Shown: piece by piece, positions 9,174 to 16,895 of the stretch
How positions within the stretch are numbered: position 1 is the stretch's first letter
Layout of the letters: each line of letters opens with the position of its first letter
Assembly (NCBI RefSeq): GCF_900475285.1
Contig: NZ_LS483370.1
Span: 1,130,001-1,194,000, forward strand
Direction of reading: 5' to 3'
Length of the DNA stretch: 64,000 bases
Source: Pseudomonas taetrolens
Lineage (GTDB): Bacteria > Pseudomonadota > Gammaproteobacteria > Pseudomonadales > Pseudomonadaceae
Made by a program: the position numbers and the translations under genes
Notes under the pieces: model-generated
Told to the model about the DNA's origin: nothing
The model's input: only the letters and a program-made list of their open reading frames with translations
Database searches by the model: none

Positions 9174-9301
9174 GATCTGCCCGATATCTGAAACAAACTA
9201 TGTCGAAGCATCGCATTTTTTGTTGGTGATCGGGCAACTAAGCTCTGTCCACTGCCCGCTGCGGGCCATGAACCTGGAAAAACACCATGACAGGATTTTC
9301 A

Positions 9302-10171
9302 ATGCTCCCTCGTCACCTGTTCGGCGCGATTGCCCTGAGCTTCGCCGCCCACGCCCTGGCCGCGCCGGGGCCTTTGACCCTGGATGTCTACAACCCGGGA
9401 GCCACTGCGATTTTCCCGGTTTCTTCGGTGCTGGTCAGCGGTGAGAAAGACGCGATTCTGGTTGATGCCCAGTTCGGCAAGGCTCAGGCCATGCAGGTGG
9501 TCGACAAAATCCGCGCCAGTGGTAAACACCTCACCCAGATCTATATCAGCCATGGCGATCCGGATTACTACTTCGGCCTGGATACGCTGACGCAGGCATT
9601 TCCGGACGCACAGGTTGTGGCCTCAGCTCCCACCGTTGAGCACATCGTCAAGACCAAGGATGCAAAACTGGCGTTCTGGGGGCCGCAGATGGGGACAGAT
9701 GCTCCCCGCAAACTGATCGTGCCCGACGTCCTGAAGGGCAATACCCTGGATCTTGAAGGTCAGGAACTGGACATCGTGGGTCTCAACAGCCGCCAGCCAG
9801 ACCGCAGCTTCGTGTGGATTCCATCACTCAAGGCAGTGGTGGGTGGCGTGGTCGTGGCCGACAACCTTCATGTGTGGATGGCCGACACTCAAACCCCGCA
9901 ATCGCACAAACAATGGCTGGCGACCTTAAAGCGTATCGACAGCCTGCAACCTTCGATCGTGGTGCCGGGCCATTACCTGGGTGCGAACGATCGTTCATTG
10001 AGCTCGGTGCACTTCACCCGTGACTACATCAAGGCGTTCGATGAACACGCGGTCAAAGCCAACAATGCTGACGAGTTGATCGCCGCGATGAAACAACGCT
10101 ACCCGGATCTGGGTGAGGTCTCTTCGCTGGAATTGAGCGCTAAAGTCGCCAAGGGCGAAATGAAGTGGTGA
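9302..10171 (+). CDS. Secreted metallo-beta-lactamase-fold hydrolase with altered metal motif
   Basis: About 289 residues. An N-terminal signal peptide (LFGAIALSFAAHALA) points to the periplasm. The fold is clear from the SVLVSGEKDAILVDAQFG start, the SHGDPDYYFG motif (about residue 80-89), GGVVVADNLHVW and VVPGHY near 220. In the usual HxHxDH metal motif the second and last histidines are replaced here (H-G-D-P-D-Y), so metal binding is probably different. I chose ATG 9302 because AGGA lies 7 nt upstream; ATG 9287 is also possible. It is followed by the reductase at 10226, probably one transcript. The substrate is unknown. Confidence 0.8.
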   Translation: MLPRHLFGAIALSFAAHALAAPGPLTLDVYNPGATAIFPVSSVLVSGEKDAILVDAQFGKAQAMQVVDKIRASGKHLTQIYISHGDPDYYFGLDTLTQAFPDAQVVASAPTVEHIVKTKDAKLAFWGPQMGTDAPRKLIVPDVLKGNTLDLEGQELDIVGLNSRQPDRSFVWIPSLKAVVGGVVVADNLHVWMADTQTPQSHKQWLATLKRIDSLQPSIVVPGHYLGANDRSLSSVHFTRDYIKAFDEHAVKANNADELIAAMKQRYPDLGEVSSLELSAKVAKGEMKW

Positions 10172-10225
10172 TCTGAGTACGACCCTTGCGGGTTGATCCC
10201 GCGTAATCAAACCGTGGAGCACATC

Positions 10226-10840
10226 ATGAGCAACATAGCCATTCTCGGAGCTACCGGTCGTGCCGGTAGCCAATTGCTGGAAGAAGCCCTGCGTCGCGGG
10301 CATCGTGTCACCGCTATCGCCCGGCATGCCTCCAGGCTGGGCGAGCGGGCCGGTGTCGTGAGCAAAGACGTGGACATCAACGATGCCCACGCCCTGCAAC
10401 ATGCCGTGGCTGGCCACGATGTCGTGCTCAGTGCGGCTCATTTCTCGACCTTGCCCGCCGGCGCAATCATCGAGCCGGTGAAGGGGGCCGGGGTCAAGCG
10501 CTTGCTGTTCGTTGGTGGTGCCGCTTCGCTGTTGTTGCCGGACGGCACACGCGTCCTCGACAGCCCGGGCTTCCCGGATGCCTATAAGGCTGAAGCTTCG
10601 GCAGGTGCTGTTTATCTGGAAACCTTGCGCGCCGAAAAAGAGCTGGACTGGACGTTTCTGTCACCGTCTGCCGAGTTTGTAGAGGGGGAGCGCACAGGCA
10701 TCTTCCGCTTGGGCAAAGACCACCTGCTGGTCAGTACTGAAGGCAAAAGCTGGATCACTTTCGCGGACTTCGCCATCGCGATGCTGGACGAGGTTGAACA
10801 GCCTCGGCATTCGCGTCAGCGTTTTACGGTGGGGTATTGA
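10226..10840 (+). CDS. NAD(P)-binding NmrA/SDR-like oxidoreductase
   Basis: 204 residues. N-terminal Rossmann motif ILGATGRAGSQLLEEALRRG (residues 5-24), a typical atypical-SDR fold close to the YwnB/NmrA-like anti-sigma or reductase group. No Tyr-x3-Lys active site is obvious, so it may bind NAD(P)H for redox sensing or act on a small substrate. The start at 10226 has GGAG 6 nt upstream. The 54-nt gap from the hydrolase gene and same orientation suggest a two-gene unit under the divergent LysR at 8268. Confidence 0.8.
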   Translation: MSNIAILGATGRAGSQLLEEALRRGHRVTAIARHASRLGERAGVVSKDVDINDAHALQHAVAGHDVVLSAAHFSTLPAGAIIEPVKGAGVKRLLFVGGAASLLLPDGTRVLDSPGFPDAYKAEASAGAVYLETLRAEKELDWTFLSPSAEFVEGERTGIFRLGKDHLLVSTEGKSWITFADFAIAMLDEVEQPRHSRQRFTVGY

Positions 10841-10904
10841 CCTGCTGTCTGCCGAACATTCAGGGCGCGCCGTCCTGTGTCGGGCGCGCGTGTCCTCCTT
10901 ACGT

Positions 10905-11792
10905 TTACGACGCTTGTTCCTGTGCCTGCTTCAGCAGCCATGCCATCAGCTCACGCAGCGGCGGGGAGGGTTCGTTACGCGGCGAGCACAGCATGTAATA
11001 GGCGCCGCCGGTACGTATCTTCAAGTCGAACGGCATGACCAGGCGCCCGGCCTTGAGGTCGTCGCCGATCAGCGCCCAATCACCGATGGCCACGCCATTA
11101 CCTTGGGCGGCAACGGTCATGGCCAGGTCCAGGGTGTCGAAATACTGACTTTGACGAATCAGTGACACGTCGCCCCCAGCCGCATTCAGCCAGTGGGTCC
11201 AGTCTTGTTGGTCCCGACTGGGATGCAGCAATGTGTGTCGTTCAAGGTCTTTCAGGCTATTGATGGCTTGGCTGCCTTCCAGCAAGTCCGGGGCGCAAAC
11301 CGGGGTGAGTTGTTCGTCGAACAAGTGCTGGCCTTCGCGCCGCGGGCCTGGCTGTGGACTGTACACCACGGCGGCATCGAAGGCTTCGCGGCGAAAATCG
11401 ACGCCATGCTGCACGCTGCTGGTCAGCTCTACCGGCATGTCCGGGTGCAGTTTTTTCCATTGCAGCAGCTTGGGCAGCAGCCAGCGCAGCATGCAGGTGG
11501 GGGCTTTGATTTGCAGCGGGGTGCGGCGAATGCTGGCGTACTCGATGGCCTCGCCGATCAAGTCGAACGCCTGCTCGATGCGCGGATACAGCGCCTGGCC
11601 TTGTTCGGTCAGGCTCAGGCCACGGGCCTGGCGATGGAACAGCAGGTAACCCAGTTGATCCTCAAGCCCGGCAATTTGCCGGCTTACCGCACCTTGGGTG
11701 ATGCACAACTGCTCGGCAGCACGGGTGAAGTTGCAGCATTGGGCCGTGATTACAAAAGTATGCAGCGCAGGAAGTGGCGGTAGACGTTTCAT
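10905..11792 (-). CDS. LysR-type regulator, GcvA-like
   Basis: 295 residues. Starts with the GcvA/AmpR-type sequence MKRLPPLPALHTFV, with helix-turn-helix at about 20-45 (NFTRAAEQLCITQGAVSRQI), then the effector domain. Divergent from the ThDP-dependent decarboxylase at 11904, with 111 bp between, so it most probably controls that gene. The inducer is unknown; an arginine-derived 2-oxo acid would fit if the neighbour is really AruI. Confidence 0.85.
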   Translation of the reverse strand: MKRLPPLPALHTFVITAQCCNFTRAAEQLCITQGAVSRQIAGLEDQLGYLLFHRQARGLSLTEQGQALYPRIEQAFDLIGEAIEYASIRRTPLQIKAPTCMLRWLLPKLLQWKKLHPDMPVELTSSVQHGVDFRREAFDAAVVYSPQPGPRREGQHLFDEQLTPVCAPDLLEGSQAINSLKDLERHTLLHPSRDQQDWTHWLNAAGGDVSLIRQSQYFDTLDLAMTVAAQGNGVAIGDWALIGDDLKAGRLVMPFDLKIRTGGAYYMLCSPRNEPSPPLRELMAWLLKQAQEQAS

Positions 11793-11903
11793 CGCAGTTC
11801 AGCCATGAGCCCAGGACATGGCTAGTATGCGCAGTTTTGCGTTGTGCGCGCCACACGTGGCGGCTTCAATAGCTCAGACGAGAACAACAACAGGACTGTG
11901 CAG

Positions 11904-13541
11904 ATGGCGACGTGTGGCGAAGTATTGGTCAAGTTACTGGAGGCGTACGGGGTCGAACAGGTATTCGGTATCCCGGGCGTGCACACCGTTGAGTTATATC
12001 GTGGGCTGGCGGATTCGACGATCAGCCACGTGACGCCGCGCCATGAGCAGGGCGCCGGGTTCATGGCTGACGGTTATGCCCGTACCAGCGGCAAACCGGG
12101 TGTGTGCTTCATTATCACCGGGCCGGGCATGACCAATATCACCACGGCCATGGGCCAGGCCTATGCCGACTCTATCCCGATGCTGGTGATCTCCAGCGTG
12201 CAGTCCCGCAGCCAGCTCGGAGGCGGGCGCGGCAAGTTGCATGAGCTGCCGAATCAGGGCGCGCTGGTAGCCGGTGTTGCGGCTTTTTCCCATACATTGA
12301 TGTCGGCCGCCGAGTTGCCGGGGGTACTGGCGCGGGCATTTGCCGTGTTTCAGGCGGGTCGCCCGCGCCCAGTGCATATCGAAATCCCCTTGGATGTACT
12401 GGTGGAAAACGCTGACGCGCTGCTGGTCAGTCAGCCCGTCAGCATCGCCCGCGCCGGGGCGGCTCCGGCAGCGATCGAGCAGATGAGCCAGCGACTGGCC
12501 CAGGCCCGGCGTCCGTTGATCCTGGCCGGTGGTGGCGCGATTGAAGCGGCGCCTGCATTGATCCGTCTGGCCGAGCAACTGGGTGCCCCCGTCGCACTGA
12601 CCATCAACGCTAAAGGCATGCTGCCATCGGACCATCCACTCTTGATCGGCTCTACCCAGTCATTGGTAGCGACCCGGGCGCTGGTGGCTGAGGCCGATGT
12701 GGTGATGGCGATTGGCACTGAGCTGGCCGAAACCGATTACGACATAACGTTTGCCGGCGGTTTTGAGATTCCTGGTGCCTTGCTGCGTATCGACATCGAC
12801 CCCGATCAAACCGTACGCAACTATCCGCCGACGCTGGCGCTGGTGGCTGATGCCCGCGTGGCCACAGAAGCGTTGCTGGCCAGTCTCGGCATGCAGGCCT
12901 GTGTTGTGCCCTCAAGCGAGTGGGGCGGGGCGCGGGTCATGCGTCTGCGTGCAGAGCTGGAGGCTGAATGGGATGCGCCCACCCGTGCTCAAACGCGCTT
13001 TTTGCAGACGCTGTTCGAGGTGCTGCCAGAGGCCGTCTGTGTGGGGGACTCGACCCAACCGGTGTACACCGGCAACCTGACGTTCAACCCGGAGCAGCCC
13101 CGCCGTTGGTTTAACTCTTCAACCGGTTACGGCACTTTGGGTTATGCCTTGCCGGCTGCGGTGGGGGCCTGGTTGGGACGGCGTGCCGGGGGGAAGCCGG
13201 GTGGCCCGGTTATATGCCTGATCGGCGACGGCGGCTTGCAATTTACCCTGGCCGAGCTGGCCAGCGCCGTTGAAGCACGTACGCCGATCATCGTGCTGCT
13301 CTGGAATAACCGGGGCTACGGTGAAATCAAAAAATACATGCTCAACCGTGGCATCGAACCGGTGGGGGTCGACATCTACACCCCGGACTTTATTGGCGTG
13401 GCCAGGGCCCTGGGGTGTGCGGCGCAGTCGGTAGAGGGCGAAGCACAATTGCGTGCTGCACTGTCCAGCGCGGGTGACCGTCAGAGCCCCAGCGTGATCG
13501 AGGTGAATGAGCAGCAGTGGCAGCAATCGCTGGCGCTATAG
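11904..13541 (+). CDS. ThDP-dependent decarboxylase, 5-guanidino-2-oxopentanoate decarboxylase (AruI)-like
   Basis: 545 residues of the acetolactate synthase/benzoylformate decarboxylase family. N-terminal ThDP pyrimidine domain (VEQVFGIPGVHTVELYRGL, with the catalytic-type Glu in PRHEQGAGFMADGYAR about residue 48), central domain, and C-terminal pyrophosphate domain with GDGGLQFTLAELASAVE and NNRGYGEI (about 435-475). It resembles AruI of the arginine transaminase pathway, but the other aru genes (aruH, aruRS) are not next to it. The substrate is therefore uncertain. Start at 11904 with only a weak AGGA upstream. Its stop codon overlaps that of the converging AraC gene. Confidence 0.75.
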   Translation: MATCGEVLVKLLEAYGVEQVFGIPGVHTVELYRGLADSTISHVTPRHEQGAGFMADGYARTSGKPGVCFIITGPGMTNITTAMGQAYADSIPMLVISSVQSRSQLGGGRGKLHELPNQGALVAGVAAFSHTLMSAAELPGVLARAFAVFQAGRPRPVHIEIPLDVLVENADALLVSQPVSIARAGAAPAAIEQMSQRLAQARRPLILAGGGAIEAAPALIRLAEQLGAPVALTINAKGMLPSDHPLLIGSTQSLVATRALVAEADVVMAIGTELAETDYDITFAGGFEIPGALLRIDIDPDQTVRNYPPTLALVADARVATEALLASLGMQACVVPSSEWGGARVMRLRAELEAEWDAPTRAQTRFLQTLFEVLPEAVCVGDSTQPVYTGNLTFNPEQPRRWFNSSTGYGTLGYALPAAVGAWLGRRAGGKPGGPVICLIGDGGLQFTLAELASAVEARTPIIVLLWNNRGYGEIKKYMLNRGIEPVGVDIYTPDFIGVARALGCAAQSVEGEAQLRAALSSAGDRQSPSVIEVNEQQWQQSLAL

Positions 13542-14465
13542 CTGCATGCGCAGGCGCGCCAAATCCCTTACCGGTGGTGCGCCGAACTGGCGGCTGTACT
13601 CGCGGCTGAATTGCGACGGACTTTCATAACCCACGCGATAGCCTGCGGCCGATGCGTCCAGCCCCTCGCTCAACATCAGCCGGCGGGCTTCGTTGAGGCG
13701 CAGTTGTTTTTGGTATTGCAAGGGGCTCATGGCGGTCATCGCCTTGAAGCGATGGTGCAGGGTCGAGACGCTGAGGTTGGCCTCTCGGGCCAGGTTGTCG
13801 ATGCGCAGCGGTTGTGCGAAATGGCCGTTGAGCCAGGCAACCGCACGGCTTACACGGTGGGTTTGACTGTTTTCGGTGGCAATTTCATGCAGCCGGTAGC
13901 CTTGGGGACTGCGCAGCAGGCGATACAGGATCTCGCGGCGGATCAGGGGCGCAAGCATGGCGATGTCTTTGGGGGTGTCGAGCAAACGGGTCAGGCGCAG
14001 CAGGGCGTCCAGCATCAGTTGATCGATGGGCTCGACATACAGGCCGCGGCCGCCAGGGCGTGACGGGACACCGATGGGCCCCGCCTCGCTGATCAGCGTG
14101 GTGATCTCCACCGGGTCGATATCCAGGCGAAGGGCCAACACCGGTCGCTCCGGGGAGATTTCCACCACGCGGCCACTGATGGGCATCGATACTGACACCA
14201 CCAGGTAGTTGAGGGGGTCGTAGGCAAAATCCTCATCTGCCAGACGCACTTCTTTGCGCCCTTGGGCCAGAACGCACAGTGCCGGTTGCGGCAAGCTAGG
14301 GGCAAAATCGTTGGACTCGCTGTAACGCGAGACAAACAGCGACTCGACCCCCGTGGCACAGGTGCCATCCTCGCCGGTGTGGCGGTAGATGAGGTCGGCC
14401 AGCTCTACGCGTCGGGCTTCAAGCTCAGGGTCGAGCGCAGGGCGTGCAGGCTCCGGCAGTGACAT
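13536..14465 (-). CDS. AraC-family transcriptional regulator
   Basis: 309 residues. N-terminal AraC_N-type sensing domain (about 30-190) and a C-terminal pair of helix-turn-helix motifs (about 205-305: FAQPLRIDNLAREANLSVST and the GYRVGYESPSQFSREYSRQFG block). This group usually controls nearby reductases or oxygenases in pseudomonads. The ATG at 14465 follows CAGGAG. The gene is divergent from the monooxygenase-like gene at 14799. The last six bases, CTATAG, are the Leu-stop of this gene and also of the converging decarboxylase gene. Confidence 0.85.
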   Translation of the reverse strand: MSLPEPARPALDPELEARRVELADLIYRHTGEDGTCATGVESLFVSRYSESNDFAPSLPQPALCVLAQGRKEVRLADEDFAYDPLNYLVVSVSMPISGRVVEISPERPVLALRLDIDPVEITTLISEAGPIGVPSRPGGRGLYVEPIDQLMLDALLRLTRLLDTPKDIAMLAPLIRREILYRLLRSPQGYRLHEIATENSQTHRVSRAVAWLNGHFAQPLRIDNLAREANLSVSTLHHRFKAMTAMSPLQYQKQLRLNEARRLMLSEGLDASAAGYRVGYESPSQFSREYSRQFGAPPVRDLARLRMQL

Positions 14466-14798
14466 GGGGCATCTCCTGATTCAGGCAGTGGGCCCGTAGG
14501 GCAGCAAGAAGCCATAGCTTAAGTTTGTGCAAGGCTCAGGGGTAGCCGATTTCTGCTGCAACCTTGCCTGATCCTGCCAGTGCCAAAGGGTACTGAGCTG
14601 CCGAGCGCCTTTCAGCAGGCCTGCATTGCTCGAAATCATGCGGGTGGCCGAGGTGCTTGCCGCCAGGTACTGGGCCCTGGATCAATGCGGTTTTGCAGAA
14701 TCGTGCAAGCCAGGCGCAGGAATCGACTAACGATGCGATTCGTTGAGCCTTAAGCTTTGAACCTCCCCCTCACGCCACTTTTCTTTGTGGAGGCCACC
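14466..14798. promoter_or_regulatory. Divergent control region between AraC gene and monooxygenase-like gene
   Basis: 333 nt without a gene. It contains the ribosome sites of both neighbours and, at about 14691-14708, the pair TTTGCAGAATC / GTGCAAGCC, which looks like the direct TGCA-type half-sites of AraC proteins. A related TGCAACCTTGCC lies at about 14557. This is suggestive only. Confidence 0.35.
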
Positions 14799-15128
14799 AT
14801 GCCCCAGCCAAATGCTGTCAGCCACATGACCCTGGTTCGCGCACGCGTCGGGTGCTCGGACCAAGTGCAGGCCTGCTTGAACCAGATGATCGAACCCACC
14901 CTTAACACCCCGGGTTGCCTGCACTTTGCCTTGCAGCATGGCCATAGCGATCCATTGGTGTGGCGGGTGGTCGGGTATTGGCTGGATGAGACATCGATGC
15001 AGGCTTACTTCAACTCCACGACGATGGAGGTGTACAGCAAACTGCTGCAGCTACAGGTCGTCGACAGTCTGGATTTTCAGACCTTCAGCAAAGCGTTGCC
15101 CGTTCCGTTGCAGATGCGTGCCAGTTAA
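14799..15128 (+). CDS. Putative quinol monooxygenase, ABM/YgiN domain
   Basis: 109 residues, the size of the antibiotic biosynthesis monooxygenase (ABM) ferredoxin-like fold. The pattern VRARVGCSDQVQACL ... TLNTPGCLHFALQHGHSDP ... VGYWLDETSMQAYFNS fits that family, which acts as dimers on quinols or haem-like substrates without a cofactor. The ATG at 14799 follows GGAGG 6 nt upstream, so the longer open frame is not used. It may be the target of the divergent AraC gene. The substrate is not known. Confidence 0.75.
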   Translation: MPQPNAVSHMTLVRARVGCSDQVQACLNQMIEPTLNTPGCLHFALQHGHSDPLVWRVVGYWLDETSMQAYFNSTTMEVYSKLLQLQVVDSLDFQTFSKALPVPLQMRAS

Positions 15129-15169
15129 GCGGGTAGAATGCCGGTTTTTAACTGGCCGGAATGTGAAGC

Positions 15170-15403
15170 ATGGCGCGTAAAGAATTTGCACAGTTTGAAG
15201 CAGTATCTGCCGTTGTCCCGGTAGAACCAGGGGTTTACCACGCGGCGATTGCCGTTAAGGCCCTGTACGAAGGTGGAGCGCCGCGCTTTCACAAAGTCCT
15301 GCTGGAGCAAACCTTCAAGACAGCGACCCAGGCCGATGCAGCCGCTGCCGAACAACTCGAGGCCCTGCAAGGGGTCACTGAAGACGCCGAGCTGATCTGG
15401 TAA
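15170..15403 (+). CDS. Small conserved-looking protein, unknown
   Basis: 77 residues, acidic, with no signal peptide or membrane helix. An alternating beta/alpha pattern (FEAVSAVVPVEPGVYHAAIAV, then HKVLLEQTFKTATQADAAAAEQLEAL) suggests a compact cytoplasmic fold. I do not recognise it. It follows the monooxygenase-like gene by 41 nt and converges on the flavin reductase gene with only 3 nt between the stop codons. Confidence 0.65.
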   Translation: MARKEFAQFEAVSAVVPVEPGVYHAAIAVKALYEGGAPRFHKVLLEQTFKTATQADAAAAEQLEALQGVTEDAELIW

Positions 15404-15406
15404 GCG

Positions 15407-16027
15407 TTATCGTGGGCGATGCATTTTGAACAAGGCTTCGGGGCCCAGTTGGAAATAATCCGCCGGGCCGCCGCCGCGTAAAATCGGTTCTGCTGCTGCC
15501 GTGTCGTAGATCCCGTCCTTGAGCAGATGCCTGGCGATATGAACCGCCACCACTTCCCCCAAAATCAGCCAGCTTGGCACGAGCGCTTTATCGGCCCGCT
15601 GCAGCTGAATGATCTGCGTCACCTTGCACTCGAACGACACCGGTGTCTCGGCGACACGTGGCACGCTGATCACGCGTGAAGGCGCTGTGGTCAGTCCGGC
15701 CAGCTCAAATTCATCCACTTCAGGTCCGACCATCGCACAGCTTTGGTTCATGGCCTCGGCCAACGGGCGCGTCGCCAGGTTCCATACGAACTCGCCGGTT
15801 TGCTCAATGTTATTGAGGCTGTCTTTACGCCCCACACTGCAAAACCCAATGATTGGCGGAATGTAGTTGAACGCGTTGAAAAAGCTGTACGGCGCAAGAT
15901 TCAGCCGGCCCTGGGCATCGTGTGACGAAATCCAGCCAATGGGGCGAGGCCCGACGATGGCGTTGAACGGATCATGAGGCAGGCCATGGCCCTGCGAAGG
16001 TTCGTAGTAATGGATATCGTCATGCAT
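15407..16027 (-). CDS. Flavin reductase-like, FMN-binding protein
   Basis: 206 residues from the ATG at 16027. The flavin reductase/flavoredoxin domain is visible as PFNAIVGPRPIGWISSHDAQGRLNLAPYSFFNAF (spread over about 20-53), then IIGFCSV and DSLNNIEQTGEFVWNLA. Such proteins bind FMN and reduce flavin or act as NAD(P)H oxidoreductases. The frame is open for 22 more codons upstream, but the conserved part starts at MHDDIHYYEP. Ribosome site weak. No partner monooxygenase is in the same operon. Confidence 0.82.
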   Translation of the reverse strand: MHDDIHYYEPSQGHGLPHDPFNAIVGPRPIGWISSHDAQGRLNLAPYSFFNAFNYIPPIIGFCSVGRKDSLNNIEQTGEFVWNLATRPLAEAMNQSCAMVGPEVDEFELAGLTTAPSRVISVPRVAETPVSFECKVTQIIQLQRADKALVPSWLILGEVVAVHIARHLLKDGIYDTAAAEPILRGGGPADYFQLGPEALFKMHRPR

Positions 16028-16151
16028 GGGGATTGTCCGAAAACGGCTGAGATAGAGGGCCTCTATAGTGCAAGGCATTTGGACGAATGACAAAACAAGA
16101 TTGACGCTGGCACCTCATCGCGAAGATTTTTACTGACGCCAAAAATGACTA

Positions 16152-16171
16152 AGCCCGGCCGAGGCCGGGCT
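16152..16171. terminator. Hairpin after the repeat-protein gene
   Basis: AGCCCGGCC/GGCCGGGCT with a 2-nt loop, 19 nt past the stop codon on the minus strand. The following T-run is broken (TTAGTCATTTTT), so it is an imperfect intrinsic terminator. Confidence 0.7.
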
Positions 16172-16189
16172 GGAGTGCCGCTTTAGGTG

Positions 16190-16486
16190 TTAGCTGAAAC
16201 GTGCGCCGTGGGTTTTGTCATAACCGTCTTCAGCGAAGGTCGCAGAATGGGTGCGGTCAAAGCCGTCTTCAGCAAAGGTCGCGGAATGGGTGCGGTCAAA
16301 GCCGTCTTCAGCAAAGGTCGCAGAACCGGTACGGTCATAGCCATCGGCGGCGATTGTGGCGGAACCGGTACGGCTGTAGCCATCTTCAGCGAAGCTCGAA
16401 GAGTGGGTGCGATCAAAACCATCGGCTGCGAAGCTGTTGAAGGCCAGTACCGAGAGGGCTGCGGCGAGAATCAGGCGAGTTTTCAT
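16190..16486 (-). CDS. Secreted protein of six 13-residue tandem repeats
   Basis: 98 residues. A signal peptide (MKTRLILAAALSVLAFNSFA, cut near residue 20-21) is followed by nothing but six units of 13 residues, the last one short. Consensus: DG[FY]DRT[HG]SATFAE. Units 4 and 5 are identical in protein and almost identical in DNA. The ATG at 16486 has CAGGAG about 9 nt upstream; the longer open frame to 16567 is not supported. There are no cysteines and no further domain. Probably periplasmic or extracellular; the function is unknown. The period and the two aromatic residues per unit would fit a beta-repeat or surface/fibre protein, which is inference only. Confidence 0.85.
   Translation of the reverse strand: MKTRLILAAALSVLAFNSFAADGFDRTHSSSFAEDGYSRTGSATIAADGYDRTGSATFAEDGFDRTHSATFAEDGFDRTHSATFAEDGYDKTHGARFS
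16193..16423 (-). repeat. Six 39-bp tandem units inside the secreted protein gene
   Basis: Direct in-frame repeats of 39 bp, the last one 36 bp before the stop. Two adjacent units differ by about two bases, which points to recent duplication by slippage or recombination. Confidence 0.9.
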
Positions 16487-16804
16487 GGTCGTGCTCCTGT
16501 TGCGTAGTCGAAGATGAAGTGGGTATGGGTTTAAGGTTACGCCGATTAATATGATTAAAAAGCGCATAAATTTGAGCTTAACAATCGAATTATTAGATGT
16601 TTAAGGGGGCGGCCTCACCGCCGCACTGAGTACGCACAAGGGGGCAACGAGCCTTGGCGTCGGTCGGCATTGAGAGGGGCGTTGTGTCGAGAAGAATGGC
16701 CGAGCCAGGTTAACGGATCGTTAATGCTTGGCATTCGGCCTGCTGGGCGCGGGTAATCCAAGGCCAGGCAGGCATCAGGCGAGGCGTTGGCAGTGTTAAA
16801 ACGA
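16487..16804. other. Non-coding region upstream of the repeat-protein gene
   Basis: About 320 nt. The part near 16540-16600 is AT-rich compared with the rest of the window and probably holds the promoter of the minus-strand repeat-protein gene. The remainder up to the terminator at 16805 shows no gene or clear structure. Confidence 0.45.
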
Positions 16805-16834
16805 AAAAGCCCAGCCGGTAATGGCTGGGCTTTT
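16805..16834. terminator. Intrinsic terminator after the KgtP-like gene
   Basis: AAAAGCCCAGCC/GGCTGGGCTTTT, loop GGTAAT. Symmetric A/T flanks allow use in both directions. It lies about 60 nt past the stop of the transporter gene. Confidence 0.9.
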
Positions 16835-16895
16835 CTAGACCTTCAACGCTCTGCACCCGCAGGTACGGGGGCAGTTCGGGCGTCAGCCCTGGCGC

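Noticed and set aside
16193..16423. CRISPR-like array (39-bp repeats)
   Set aside because: The repeats are contiguous without spacers and code in frame for protein repeats after a signal peptide.
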